This document shows, piece after piece, positions 25,499 to 33,298 of a stretch of 64,000 bases of DNA (positions within the stretch are counted from its first letter, which is position 1; every line of letters starts with the position of its first letter). This stretch comes from Cryobacterium sp. SO1. Its GTDB lineage: Bacteria > Actinomycetota > Actinomycetes > Actinomycetales > Microbacteriaceae. Both the position numbers and the translations under genes were made by a program. The notes under the pieces are model-generated. The model did not search any database, was not told the DNA's origin, and saw nothing but the letters and a program-made list of their open reading frames with translations. The stretch spans positions 1,612,001 to 1,676,000 of the forward strand of contig NZ_CP067394.1 in assembly GCF_004210215.2 (NCBI RefSeq), given 5' to 3'.

Positions 25499-27664
25499 GT
25501 GGGCACTCACACGACGCTGGACGAGATTCGACAGGCGGGCAGCATCCTGGCCGGCATCCGCTCGGCAGATGACCTGACCGTCGCCGCCAGCCGGGACGGC
25601 GGCAACCGTGCCGTGCGGCTGCTCACCCAGGCGGCGCTCGACCCCACCGACCAACTCACCGCTATCGCCTCCGTGCACGCGCTGGCCCAGGTCTTCGACG
25701 AGTCGGCCGATGACGTCCTGGTCGCGCTGCTCGAAAACGACGCGGCGTTCCTGCGCGAACACGCCGCCTGGGCGTTCGGCACCAGGCTCCCGCGTTTCGA
25801 CGCCATCGCCGGCCTGCTGCGCATGGTCGTCGCCGGGGGGTTCTCGGGCATGATCGCCCAGCGCACCCTCGAACAGTGGGCGTCGTCGGCCCCCGACCAC
25901 GTGGCGTTGGCCACCGAGGGCGCCATGCTCGGCGTCGCCGGCCCCGCCGCCCGTGCCCGGCTCGTCGAAACCCTTGGCCTGATCCCAGGCCGCATCCCCG
26001 ACCGGATGCTGCGGCGCATCGCCGCGGATGCCGCCGAAGCCCTCGACCCCCGCGCCGCGGCTGTAGCCGCCCTCGGCGACCGACCGGCCACCGACGCCGC
26101 CATCGGCCTGGTGACCAGCCTGGCCCGGGGGGACGACGACCTGGCCGACGTGGCCAGGTTGGCGCTGCTGGACCTCACCGTGCCCAGCTATCCGCGGGCA
26201 CCGTGGAGCCAGGGCCAGACCGTGGCCCAGCTGTTCCTGCACGCCGACATCGACCGCGAGCTCAGCCAGGTGGGGGCCGGCGACAACGGCGGCATCGCCA
26301 CCTTGCTCGTGCGACTGGGCGACGCCCTCGTCGCCGGCGATGACAGCACGGCGGATGCGTTCCCGCCGGCCGTCGACCGGGTGCTCACCCTGTCGCGCGG
26401 CGGCCCCGACGCCGCCCTGACTTGCCTGCCGGAGGTCAGCTCCACCCTCTCCGGTCACGCCTTCGCCACGGTGCCGTTCCTGGGCGCCCCGGTCTCCTCC
26501 GCCGAATCCTGGCCCCGCCGGGTGGCCGTGCAGCGCGGCATCCGCCGGGTCTTGCGGGCAGCAGGCACCGTGGACGTGCTGCACCTGCGGATGGCCGACG
26601 TCGGCACCCTCGCCGCCTCGACCGTCGCCCGCGAGTTGGAGATCCCGATCGTCTTCACCGTCGCCCCCGACCCGCACAGCGTCATCAACGCCATGGACGC
26701 CTCCGGTGCCCTCACCCGGGCCAACTTCGGCACCGTCGACGAGGTCGAGCACTTCTGGTTCCGGGCCCGGCTCGTGCAGCGGATCGCGGCCGACGCCGCG
26801 CACACAGTGCTCTTCCCTCGCCCCCAACTGGAGCGCGACATGCGTGATCTGGTCGGCATCGACATCACGGCGCACCCTGAGCGGCACTCCGTCGTCGCCG
26901 AAGGCATCGACCTGACGGTGATCGAACGCTCCGTCGAGACCGCGCTGAAGGCCGACCCGGCCGACTTCGCCGACCTCGACGCCCTGCTGGCGACCCTGCC
27001 GGCTTCCCGCCGGCACCTGCCGCTCGCCGTGACGGTGGGTCGGTTGCACAGGGTGAAGGGCATGGCGACCCTGGTGCACGCCTGGGCTGACGATGCCGCC
27101 CTGCGGGAGCGCTGCAACCTGCTGATCGTCGGGGGAGACCTGCGCACCCCGTCGGCGGACGAACGCCGTCAGCTCGACCTGATCGGCACGGCGGTCCCGC
27201 TGGACTCCGCCGCCGAGCACGGCCTGCTGCTGGCCGGACACCGCGCCAACGATGCGGTCGCCCGCTGGCTGGCCGCCGCCAGGCACGGCCGTCCAGGGCT
27301 GGCCGCACCACGCGGCGTCTACGTCTGCGCGAGCATGAAGGAAGAGTTCGGCATCGCCCTGCTCGAGGCCATGGCGACCGGGCTCACCGTCGTCGCCCCG
27401 AACGCCGGCGGACCGGCGACCTACGTCGAGGACGGCACCACCGGGTTCCTGGTGGACACGGCGGATGCCGGCAGCCTCGGCGCCGGTATCGCCGCAGCTC
27501 TTGATCTGGCCTCCGGCCCATTCGGCGACGAGTTCGCCCAGCGCGCCGCCGACATGGTCACCGGCACCTTCGCCATCCAGGCCATGGCTGGCACCCTCGC
27601 CGGCGTCTACAAGTCCGTCGTCGAGGCGCAGGAAGCGCTCAACTGGGCGTTGAGCGCCTCATGA
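25499..27664 (+). CDS. HEAT-repeat/GT4 glycosyltransferase fusion
   Basis: The 721-residue protein starts at a GTG with GAGGAGG four bases upstream. Residues about 10-240 are helical repeats of HEAT type (AAIASVHALAQVF-, FLREHAAWAFG-, ALDPRAAAVAALGDRP-like units). Residues about 290-700 form a GT-B glycosyltransferase of the GT4 type, with HLPLAVTVGRLHRVKGMATL, LIVGGDL, and the donor-binding EEFGIALLEAMATGLTVVAP (EX7E) then GG. It probably transfers a nucleotide-activated sugar in the cytoplasm; the HEAT part may dock a partner or acceptor. The stop overlaps the next glycosyltransferase start (ATGA), so the two are coupled. Confidence 0.82.
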   Translation: MGTHTTLDEIRQAGSILAGIRSADDLTVAASRDGGNRAVRLLTQAALDPTDQLTAIASVHALAQVFDESADDVLVALLENDAAFLREHAAWAFGTRLPRFDAIAGLLRMVVAGGFSGMIAQRTLEQWASSAPDHVALATEGAMLGVAGPAARARLVETLGLIPGRIPDRMLRRIAADAAEALDPRAAAVAALGDRPATDAAIGLVTSLARGDDDLADVARLALLDLTVPSYPRAPWSQGQTVAQLFLHADIDRELSQVGAGDNGGIATLLVRLGDALVAGDDSTADAFPPAVDRVLTLSRGGPDAALTCLPEVSSTLSGHAFATVPFLGAPVSSAESWPRRVAVQRGIRRVLRAAGTVDVLHLRMADVGTLAASTVARELEIPIVFTVAPDPHSVINAMDASGALTRANFGTVDEVEHFWFRARLVQRIAADAAHTVLFPRPQLERDMRDLVGIDITAHPERHSVVAEGIDLTVIERSVETALKADPADFADLDALLATLPASRRHLPLAVTVGRLHRVKGMATLVHAWADDAALRERCNLLIVGGDLRTPSADERRQLDLIGTAVPLDSAAEHGLLLAGHRANDAVARWLAAARHGRPGLAAPRGVYVCASMKEEFGIALLEAMATGLTVVAPNAGGPATYVEDGTTGFLVDTADAGSLGAGIAAALDLASGPFGDEFAQRAADMVTGTFAIQAMAGTLAGVYKSVVEAQEALNWALSAS

Positions 27665-28989
27665 CGCTCCTCATCATCAGCCCGGACTACGCCTCGCACC
27701 TGTTTCCCCTCGCGACCCTCGGCGCCGCCTGGCGGGCCGAGGGTGAGCGGGTCGTCGTGGCCTCGGGGCCGGCCACGGCCGGCATCGTCGCCGATTTCGG
27801 CTTCGAGCGGGTGAACCTGCAGCTCGGCCGCGGATCCAACCCCGGCACCATCCGCGCAGAGGACCAGCCCACCGGGGAGGACGACGCCCTGCGCGGCTTC
27901 TTCGACGCCACCAGGGTCGGCCTGGTCGAGACGCTGAGGTTCCAGGCCGAGGCGCGCAGCAGCGACCTGCTGTGGAACCCGGTTGTCGTGGCCCGGGAGG
28001 TGCAGCGGATCGTCGCCGAGGTTCAGCCGGACCAGGTGATCGTGGACCACCTGGCCTTCAGCGCCCGGCTCGCCCTGATCAGCGCCGGAGTGCGACACGC
28101 CGACGTGGTGCTCGGGCATCCGTCGGCCCTGCCCGTCGGCGACGAGGTCTACGGCTACCCGGGCGCCTGGCCCGCCGCGTTCACGCCCGACCCGCACGAG
28201 CTGGTGCAGCTGCGGCTGCTCTGCGAGCGGGTGCGCGACGACTTCACCCTGCAGTGGAACGACGCCCTGCTGCAGCTGGACCCGGCCGCTCCGCCCAGCG
28301 GCGACGCGTTCACCGAAACCGGCGACGTGCTGCTGCTCAACTACCCGGCCGAGCTGCACTCGCCGGCCCGCACGGCGCTGCTGCCCGAGCACGCGTTCCT
28401 GGGCTCTGCGGTGCGCAGCGAGGCTGACGACCCCCAGGTCACCCGTTGGCTGGCCGCTGCCGACGACCGTCCCATCGTCTACGTGAGCTTCGGCAGCTTC
28501 CTGTCGGTACGCGGAGACGTGCTCGCCCGGGTGGCCGAGGCCCTGCGCGGCCTCGAGGTGCGGGTCGCGATCGCGGTCGGGTCCACCGACGCCGCCGAGC
28601 TCGGGCCGATCCCCGATTCCTGGCTGGTGCGGTCTTTCCTGCCGCAGGTGAGCGTGCTGGCCCGCTCGGCTCTGGCCGTGACCCATGGCGGCAACAACTC
28701 CGTCACCGAAGCCATGACGGCCGGCGTCCCGCTGCTGGTGCTGCCGTTCTCGACCGACCAGTTCGCCGGCGCCGCGGCGCTCGACGACGCTGGTTTCGGC
28801 ATCTCCCTCGACCCCAATACCGCGGGTGTGGATGCGCTGCGGCAGGCCACGGAGACGCTGCTCGGGTTGACCGGGGAACCGCGTGACCGGCTGCGGGCAC
28901 TGAGCGCGTCGCTCGCGAACGGTGCGGGGCCCAAGCGTGCTTACACGGCGTTGCAGGACGTGCCGAACGACGCCAGGCCGGCGGCCTGA
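27661..28989 (+). CDS. GT1/MGT-type glycosyltransferase
   Basis: The 442-residue protein is a GT-B enzyme of the macroside/UGT type: N-terminal SPDYASHLFPLATLGAAW, and the C-terminal donor site WLVRSFLPQVSVL, THGGNNSVTEAMTAGVPLLVLP and DQFAGAAALDDAGFG. Such enzymes usually glycosylate small lipophilic acceptors (sterols, macrolides, carotenoids, flavonoids). It overlaps the HEAT/GT4 gene by four bases (ATGA), so both proteins likely act on the same product, which I cannot identify; there are no polyketide or terpene genes nearby. Confidence 0.88.
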   Translation: MTLLIISPDYASHLFPLATLGAAWRAEGERVVVASGPATAGIVADFGFERVNLQLGRGSNPGTIRAEDQPTGEDDALRGFFDATRVGLVETLRFQAEARSSDLLWNPVVVAREVQRIVAEVQPDQVIVDHLAFSARLALISAGVRHADVVLGHPSALPVGDEVYGYPGAWPAAFTPDPHELVQLRLLCERVRDDFTLQWNDALLQLDPAAPPSGDAFTETGDVLLLNYPAELHSPARTALLPEHAFLGSAVRSEADDPQVTRWLAAADDRPIVYVSFGSFLSVRGDVLARVAEALRGLEVRVAIAVGSTDAAELGPIPDSWLVRSFLPQVSVLARSALAVTHGGNNSVTEAMTAGVPLLVLPFSTDQFAGAAALDDAGFGISLDPNTAGVDALRQATETLLGLTGEPRDRLRALSASLANGAGPKRAYTALQDVPNDARPAA

Positions 28990-29023
28990 GGACGGTCTGA
29001 CAGCGGTCTGACACGGAGGGGCG

Positions 29024-29557
29024 CTACGCGTCGATCGCGTAGACGAGCGACTCCTGCACCATGCCCAACCAGTTGTAGATGTCGTTCACGACGTGGGATT
29101 CCTCGTCGTCGAGGTGCGGCATGCCCTGCGGGTCGATTTGCAGGCGGTCCGCCACCACCAGGCGCAGGTCGGTGAGGGTGCGCAGCCAGGACTGCACCTG
29201 CCGTTCGTCGAGGACTATCGGCACCGGCAGCTGGTCGTGCACCGGAACATCCAGGCGGCCGGCGCTTTGCTCGTCGTCGCCGAGCGCGCCGAGCACCGCG
29301 GCGGCGTTGGCGAGCTTGCCCTCGAGGAGTCCGTCGGCCGTGAAGCGGCGAAACTCGGCCGCGGCCTCCGGGTCGTCGGGATAGGCATCGGGCAGCAGCC
29401 GGCGCACCGCGGGTTGGGCGAGCATGGCCGCGTCGTCGGCGTCGATCGAACCGAGCAGTTGCAGCAGCTGCGAGGTGACCTGGCGCAAGAGGTCGACCTC
29501 GATGGGTTCGAACATCGCCGAGACGGTGCCGGAGTCTTCGCGGCGGAATTCCATCAT
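29024..29557 (-). CDS. DUF2017 family protein
   Basis: The 177-residue acidic, mostly helical protein (MMEFRREDSGTVSAMFEPIE) matches the actinobacterial DUF2017 family, which commonly sits directly after clpS. Recognisable parts are LLRQVTSQLLQLL, RLLPDAYPDDPEAAAEFRRFT and the closing LDDEESHVVNDIYNWLGMVQESLVYAI. Function is unknown; association with ClpS suggests a link to proteolysis or its regulation. It lies 38 bases after clpS on the same strand, the gap being filled by a short triple repeat. Confidence 0.87.
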   Translation of the reverse strand: MMEFRREDSGTVSAMFEPIEVDLLRQVTSQLLQLLGSIDADDAAMLAQPAVRRLLPDAYPDDPEAAAEFRRFTADGLLEGKLANAAAVLGALGDDEQSAGRLDVPVHDQLPVPIVLDERQVQSWLRTLTDLRLVVADRLQIDPQGMPHLDDEESHVVNDIYNWLGMVQESLVYAIDA

Positions 29558-29563
29558 GCTTCT

Positions 29564-29602
29564 GCGCTCATTCTGTGGCGCTCATTCTGCTGCGCTCATT
29601 CT
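29564..29602 (-). repeat. Triple GCGCTCATTCT repeat between clpS and DUF2017 gene
   Basis: The 11-base core is present three times at 14-bp steps (29564, 29578, 29592). The copy at 29592 includes the clpS stop codon, so duplication of the clpS end created the spacer before the DUF2017 start. Confidence 0.85.
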
Positions 29603-29880
29603 TCGGTCCGGTCCAGGGTGGCCCAGAGCCCGTAGCCGTGCATCGCCTCGACGTGCCGTTCCATCGATTCCCGGTCACCCGTGGCCACGATCGCGCGCCC
29701 GTTGTTGTGCACCTGCAGCATGAGGCGCTCTGCCTCGGCAGCGGGCACGCCGAAGTAGCTGCGGAACACGTAGGCGACGTACGACATCAGGTTCACCGGG
29801 TCGTCCCAGACCACCGTCACCCAGGGGCGATCGAGGGAGATCGCCTCTCGGACGCGGGTCGATTCGTCAATCTGGGGCAC
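29596..29880 (-). CDS. clpS: ATP-dependent Clp protease adapter ClpS
   Basis: The 94-residue protein delivers N-degron substrates (bulky hydrophobic N-terminal residues) to the ClpAP/ClpCP protease. It has the ClpS core: [20 protein letters not shown] (N-degron pocket Asn/Asp), [18 protein letters not shown] (His of the pocket) and a C-terminal [20 protein letters not shown]. The length is typical. DUF2017 follows on the same strand, a standard actinobacterial order. Confidence 0.95.
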   Translation of the reverse strand: MPQIDESTRVREAISLDRPWVTVVWDDPVNLMSYVAYVFRSYFGVPAAEAERLMLQVHNNGRAIVATGDRESMERHVEAMHGYGLWATLDRTEE

Positions 29881-29969
29881 CGGTTAAGCCTCACACGCCC
29901 GCGCTGATCCTGCCACCACCGCATGGCAGGATGGGGAGATCGTGAGAGACCTGCAATGAGCCGTATTCA

Positions 29970-30827
29970 ATGAGCCGCCGCCAGCCGTATCGTTCCCGGT
30001 CCACCCGCACCCGGCGTCCAGTGCTCCTGATCATCGTGATCCTGGCCGGAGCGCTGGTCGCCGGCGTCGGCTACTTCTCGCCCGGCTCGTCAGGCGTCCC
30101 ATCCGGACCTCAGCCGACCGCGAAGCCCGCAGAGGGCACACCGCTCGGTGACCCGCCAGGTGACCCGGTCGCCGTGCCGGCAGCCGGGCTCGCCAGCGTC
30201 GAGGCGCTCGCGCTGGTCGCCGCGCTGCCGGATGCCGTCTACGCCGACAACGGCAGCTACGCGGGCAACCGCCAGGAGCTGTTCGGCGATGCCTGGGCCT
30301 TCGACTTCGACCAGAACGGCTGTGACACCCGCAACGACATCCTCACCCGCGACCTCACCGGCACCGACATCGATCCGGCGACCTGCCGGGTCTACACGGG
30401 CATCCTCACCGACCCGTACACGGGCGAGACCATCGACTTCGTGCGCGGCCAAGAGACCTCGGCCGACGTGCAGATCGACCACCTGCTGCCGTTGAAAGCC
30501 GTCTACGCCACCGGGGGAGAGGCCTGGCCGGCCGAGAAGCGCGAGGCCCTGGCCAACGACCCGGTCAACCTGCTGGCGGTGAAAGGCACCGAGAACTCGT
30601 CGAAGTCCGACTCGCTGCCCAGCGAATGGCTGCCCGGCTTCTACCCCGATGTCTCCGACCGGCACGACCTGGGCCAGCGGGTGGTCTGGGACGACCTGCC
30701 GGCGGACACCGGGCTGCAGTGCTGGTACATCGACAAACTGGTGCCGGTTTTCGTGGCCTACGACCTCGGCGTCACGCCGGAGGACCGCGCCGCGATGACG
30801 GCCGTGCTGGAGTCCTGCCTGGACTGA
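29970..30827 (+). CDS. Exported HNH-type (DUF1524-like) nuclease
   Basis: The 285-residue product has a basic N-terminus and one hydrophobic segment (residues 18-37) that acts as a signal or membrane anchor, a Pro/Gly-rich linker, then a GmrSD-C-terminal/DUF1524-like HNH domain. The domain has YTGILTDPYTGETIDF, the catalytic VQIDHLLPLKAVY (DH), WPAEKREALANDPVNLLAV (Asn) and NSSKSDSLPSEWLP. Cysteines C127, C147-like and two near the C-terminus may form disulfides. Exported HNH proteins of this kind are thought to degrade extracellular DNA; here this is by family only. ATG 29970 is preferred; a near-identical ATGAGCCG occurs at 29956 out of this frame. Confidence 0.85.
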   Translation: MSRRQPYRSRSTRTRRPVLLIIVILAGALVAGVGYFSPGSSGVPSGPQPTAKPAEGTPLGDPPGDPVAVPAAGLASVEALALVAALPDAVYADNGSYAGNRQELFGDAWAFDFDQNGCDTRNDILTRDLTGTDIDPATCRVYTGILTDPYTGETIDFVRGQETSADVQIDHLLPLKAVYATGGEAWPAEKREALANDPVNLLAVKGTENSSKSDSLPSEWLPGFYPDVSDRHDLGQRVVWDDLPADTGLQCWYIDKLVPVFVAYDLGVTPEDRAAMTAVLESCLD

Positions 30828-30839
30828 TTTGCGTGGTGA

Positions 30840-31290
30840 CGTCGATCCTCTGCTGCGTGCTGGGCAGCCGGCGTACCCGAGCTCGGTGACGGCCGTGGGC
30901 GGATCCGTGCTCATGGCGGCGGCCATGGCCGACCTGGCCCTCGGGCTGCTCGGCCTGGCGCCGCTGGCCTGGACCGTGATCCTGCTGGGCTCTAGGCGAT
31001 GGTCGCCGCCGGTGCCGCCAGACGGCGGGACGGCCGGGCGCCGGTGGGCCACGCCGTGTCCGGGGACCGGGCTGCTCCGGCCGCCGCGGTAGCCCCTCGG
31101 CACCTGTACCTGCTGCATCAGCTGGGGTTGGTGGTGGTGGCCGGGCAGGTCGCCCTGGGTGCAGGCATGGCCGGCGGCGCGGGCTCGGCGCCGGGTGCGG
31201 TCGGTGGCATGACGCATCCGCACTCGGTATCGATCTTGGTCGCCGTGGTGTGTGTCGCCGGGGCACTGTTCACGGTTGGAAGGAGATAGT
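30840..31290 (+). pseudogene. Decayed polytopic membrane-protein gene
   Basis: The stretch reads a membrane helix SVLMAAAMADLALGLLGLAP in one frame, then after a frame loss near 31000 continues as APRHLYLLHQLGLVVVAGQV, HPHSVSILVAVVCVAGALFTVG in another. No single start and stop cover both parts. The His-containing helices recall small actinobacterial DUF5134-type integral membrane proteins, but the match is uncertain. I regard it as a remnant. Confidence 0.45.
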
Positions 31291-31342
31291 GAGTTTTCTA
31301 GGACGCCCCATCCGCTTGGGTCCTTCTAATCTCACTATTTCC
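31282..31342. terminator. Nested inverted repeat between convergent genes
   Basis: GGAGATAGTGAG (31282-31293) pairs with CTCACTATTTCC (31331-31342) with one mismatch, and inside it AGGACGCCC pairs with GGGTCCT. The AT-rich outer arms stand out from the GC-rich surroundings. It is followed by TTGTTTGG. It may be a bidirectional terminator before the DUF1275 stop, or a leftover of a small mobile repeat. Confidence 0.45.
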
Positions 31343-31357
31343 TTGTTTGGGTGGGGT

Positions 31358-32074
31358 CTAGGCCGGGGTGACCGGGGCGTGGTGCGGGCGGCCGGCGGCG
31401 TGGCCGATCGCGGTGACGGCGAGGGTGATCACCGCGGTGACGGCGATGCCCCAGCCGATGTGCACCATGAGCAGCAGGGCACCGACACCGGCTCCGGTCA
31501 GGATCAGCACGATCGCGGCCAGACGGCGGAACCAGGGCTGGTTCTTGGCGCCGCCGAAACGGGAATCCGCGGCGAAGCCGGTGATGGTGGAGGTGACGAC
31601 GACAGTGGTGACATCCTTCACCGCGATGTGGCGGGCCACGGCGGCCTGCAGGCCCATCACGGCGGCCAGGAAACCGGTCACGATCAGGTCGAACGGTGCC
31701 GGGGGTGTGCCGCCCACCGCGAACAGGAAAACCGCCAGAAATGCCATGACCAGACCGACCGCGCCGAACAGCACGGTCGCCTCTGTGGTCCAGCCGAACT
31801 TCACGTGGCGCAGCACCCGGCCGCCGACCGCGGCGCCGACCATGAAAGTGAACAGGGCGATGAGCGGGCCCACCACGGGCAGGTCGTCCGCACCGGCGAT
31901 GGCCATGCCCAGGATTACGACGTTGCCGGTCATGTTGCCGGTGAACACCTTGTCCAGGCCCAGGTATCCCACCGCATCCGCCACCCCGGTGGAGAAGGTG
32001 AGCGCGAGCATCAGGCCGAGGTGCAGGTGATCCGGTTTGCTGCGCAGACGGTGGATGACGGGAGTGGAGGGCAC
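31358..32074 (-). CDS. DUF1275 (YoaK-like) membrane protein
   Basis: The 238-residue product has six hydrophobic helices and the family signatures LTFSTGVADAVGYLGLDKVFTGNMTGN near the N-terminus, FLAAVMGLQAAVARHI and TTVVVTSTITGF. DUF1275 proteins are inner-membrane proteins of unknown transport role. I start at the GTG at 32074 (MPSTPVIHRL) with AGGA upstream; the open frame continues further on the reverse strand but only as a shadow of the divergent formamidase gene. The 141-base gap to formamidase is a divergent promoter region. Confidence 0.87.
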   Translation of the reverse strand: MPSTPVIHRLRSKPDHLHLGLMLALTFSTGVADAVGYLGLDKVFTGNMTGNVVILGMAIAGADDLPVVGPLIALFTFMVGAAVGGRVLRHVKFGWTTEATVLFGAVGLVMAFLAVFLFAVGGTPPAPFDLIVTGFLAAVMGLQAAVARHIAVKDVTTVVVTSTITGFAADSRFGGAKNQPWFRRLAAIVLILTGAGVGALLLMVHIGWGIAVTAVITLAVTAIGHAAGRPHHAPVTPA

Positions 32075-32215
32075 GGCGGTCCTATCGGCTCGGGAATTGT
32101 CACGGTAGTGGCTGGTCGTGTCTGGCGCAAAACTGGCGCTATTCTCGACCAACGGGGATGCGCCGGCCATCCGGCGACAATCCGGTTCCCGCCCCACGAT
32201 CCGACAAGGCGCATC

Positions 32216-33298
32216 ATGCCATTCGACATCCTGCAGCCCGGCACCGGGCACATCCGCGCCGCGCAATACTTGCGCGCCACCCCGGCCACCGTGTTCTGGG
32301 GCCGGTTGCCCTGTGCGACGGATGCCCCGGCCCTCACGATCGATGCCGGCACCGAGGTGACCATCGACACGATCAGCCACGAGGGCGTGCTCGAAGACCA
32401 GGGCCGCGACCCGGTGGCCTTCTTCGCCGGCCACGGCATCGACCGTGCGGGGGTGCTCGACGACGCCGTGCTGCTGGCCGGCTCGGACAGCCCGCGCGAC
32501 CCGCGGCTGGACGGCCCGCACCTGATCACCGGCCCGATCCACGTGCGGGGTGCCCGGCCAGGTGACCTGCTCAAGATGACAGTGCTCGAGGCCACCCCGC
32601 GGGTGCCGTACGGCGTGATCTCCAACCGGCACGGCCGCGGCGCGCTGCCCGGCGAGTACCCGATGGGCGCGGCCAACGTGAGCGTGTTCGCCGCCCTCGA
32701 GGACACCGAGACCGGCCAGGTCGGGACCCTGCCGCTCGTGCCGGGCGGCCCGCGCAGCGTGCGCTTTCCGCTCAACCCGTTCCTGGGCATCATGGGCGTC
32801 GCCGTCGCCGGTGATGAACGCCCGCACTCGGTGCCGCCCGGCGCGCACGGCGGCAACATCGACATCAACCTGCTCACCAAGGGCTCGGCGCTGTATCTGC
32901 CGGTGCAGGTGGACGGCGCGCTGGCCTACGTGGGCGACCCGCACTTCGCGCAGGGCGACGGCGAGGTGGCGCTCACGGCCATGGAGGCGTCCCTGCGGGT
33001 GACCATCCGCTTCGACGTGGTGACCCAGGCCTATGCCCTCGCGGCCTTCGGCGAGCTGGTCGGACCGCTGGCCGAAACCACCGAGTTCCTGGTGCCCACC
33101 GGCATGGACGCCGACCTCGACGAGGCCGTGCGCAAATGTGTGCGAGCCGCCATCGACCTGCTCGCCGCGCGCTACGGCATGGACCGCACCCTCGCCTACG
33201 CCTACCTGAGCGCCGCGACCGACTTCAACATCTCCCAGGTCGTGGACCTGGTGACCGGCGTGCACGCCCGCATCCGGGTGGCGGACTTCGATGTCTGA
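32216..33298 (+). CDS. Acetamidase/formamidase family amidohydrolase
   Basis: The 360-residue protein belongs to the FmdA/AmdA family of Zn-dependent formamidases. Visible signatures are TIDTISHEGVLEDQGRDP, GPHLITGPIHVRGARPGD, MGVAVAGDE, PPGAHGGNIDINLLTKG and YVGDPHFAQGDGEVALTA. It should release ammonia from formamide or a related short amide. It is the first gene of a plus-strand run that continues with an amidase (8-base overlap) and then ureide-degrading enzymes, suggesting it hydrolyses an amide produced in purine or pyrimidine breakdown (inference). Confidence 0.9.
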   Translation: MPFDILQPGTGHIRAAQYLRATPATVFWGRLPCATDAPALTIDAGTEVTIDTISHEGVLEDQGRDPVAFFAGHGIDRAGVLDDAVLLAGSDSPRDPRLDGPHLITGPIHVRGARPGDLLKMTVLEATPRVPYGVISNRHGRGALPGEYPMGAANVSVFAALEDTETGQVGTLPLVPGGPRSVRFPLNPFLGIMGVAVAGDERPHSVPPGAHGGNIDINLLTKGSALYLPVQVDGALAYVGDPHFAQGDGEVALTAMEASLRVTIRFDVVTQAYALAAFGELVGPLAETTEFLVPTGMDADLDEAVRKCVRAAIDLLAARYGMDRTLAYAYLSAATDFNISQVVDLVTGVHARIRVADFDV

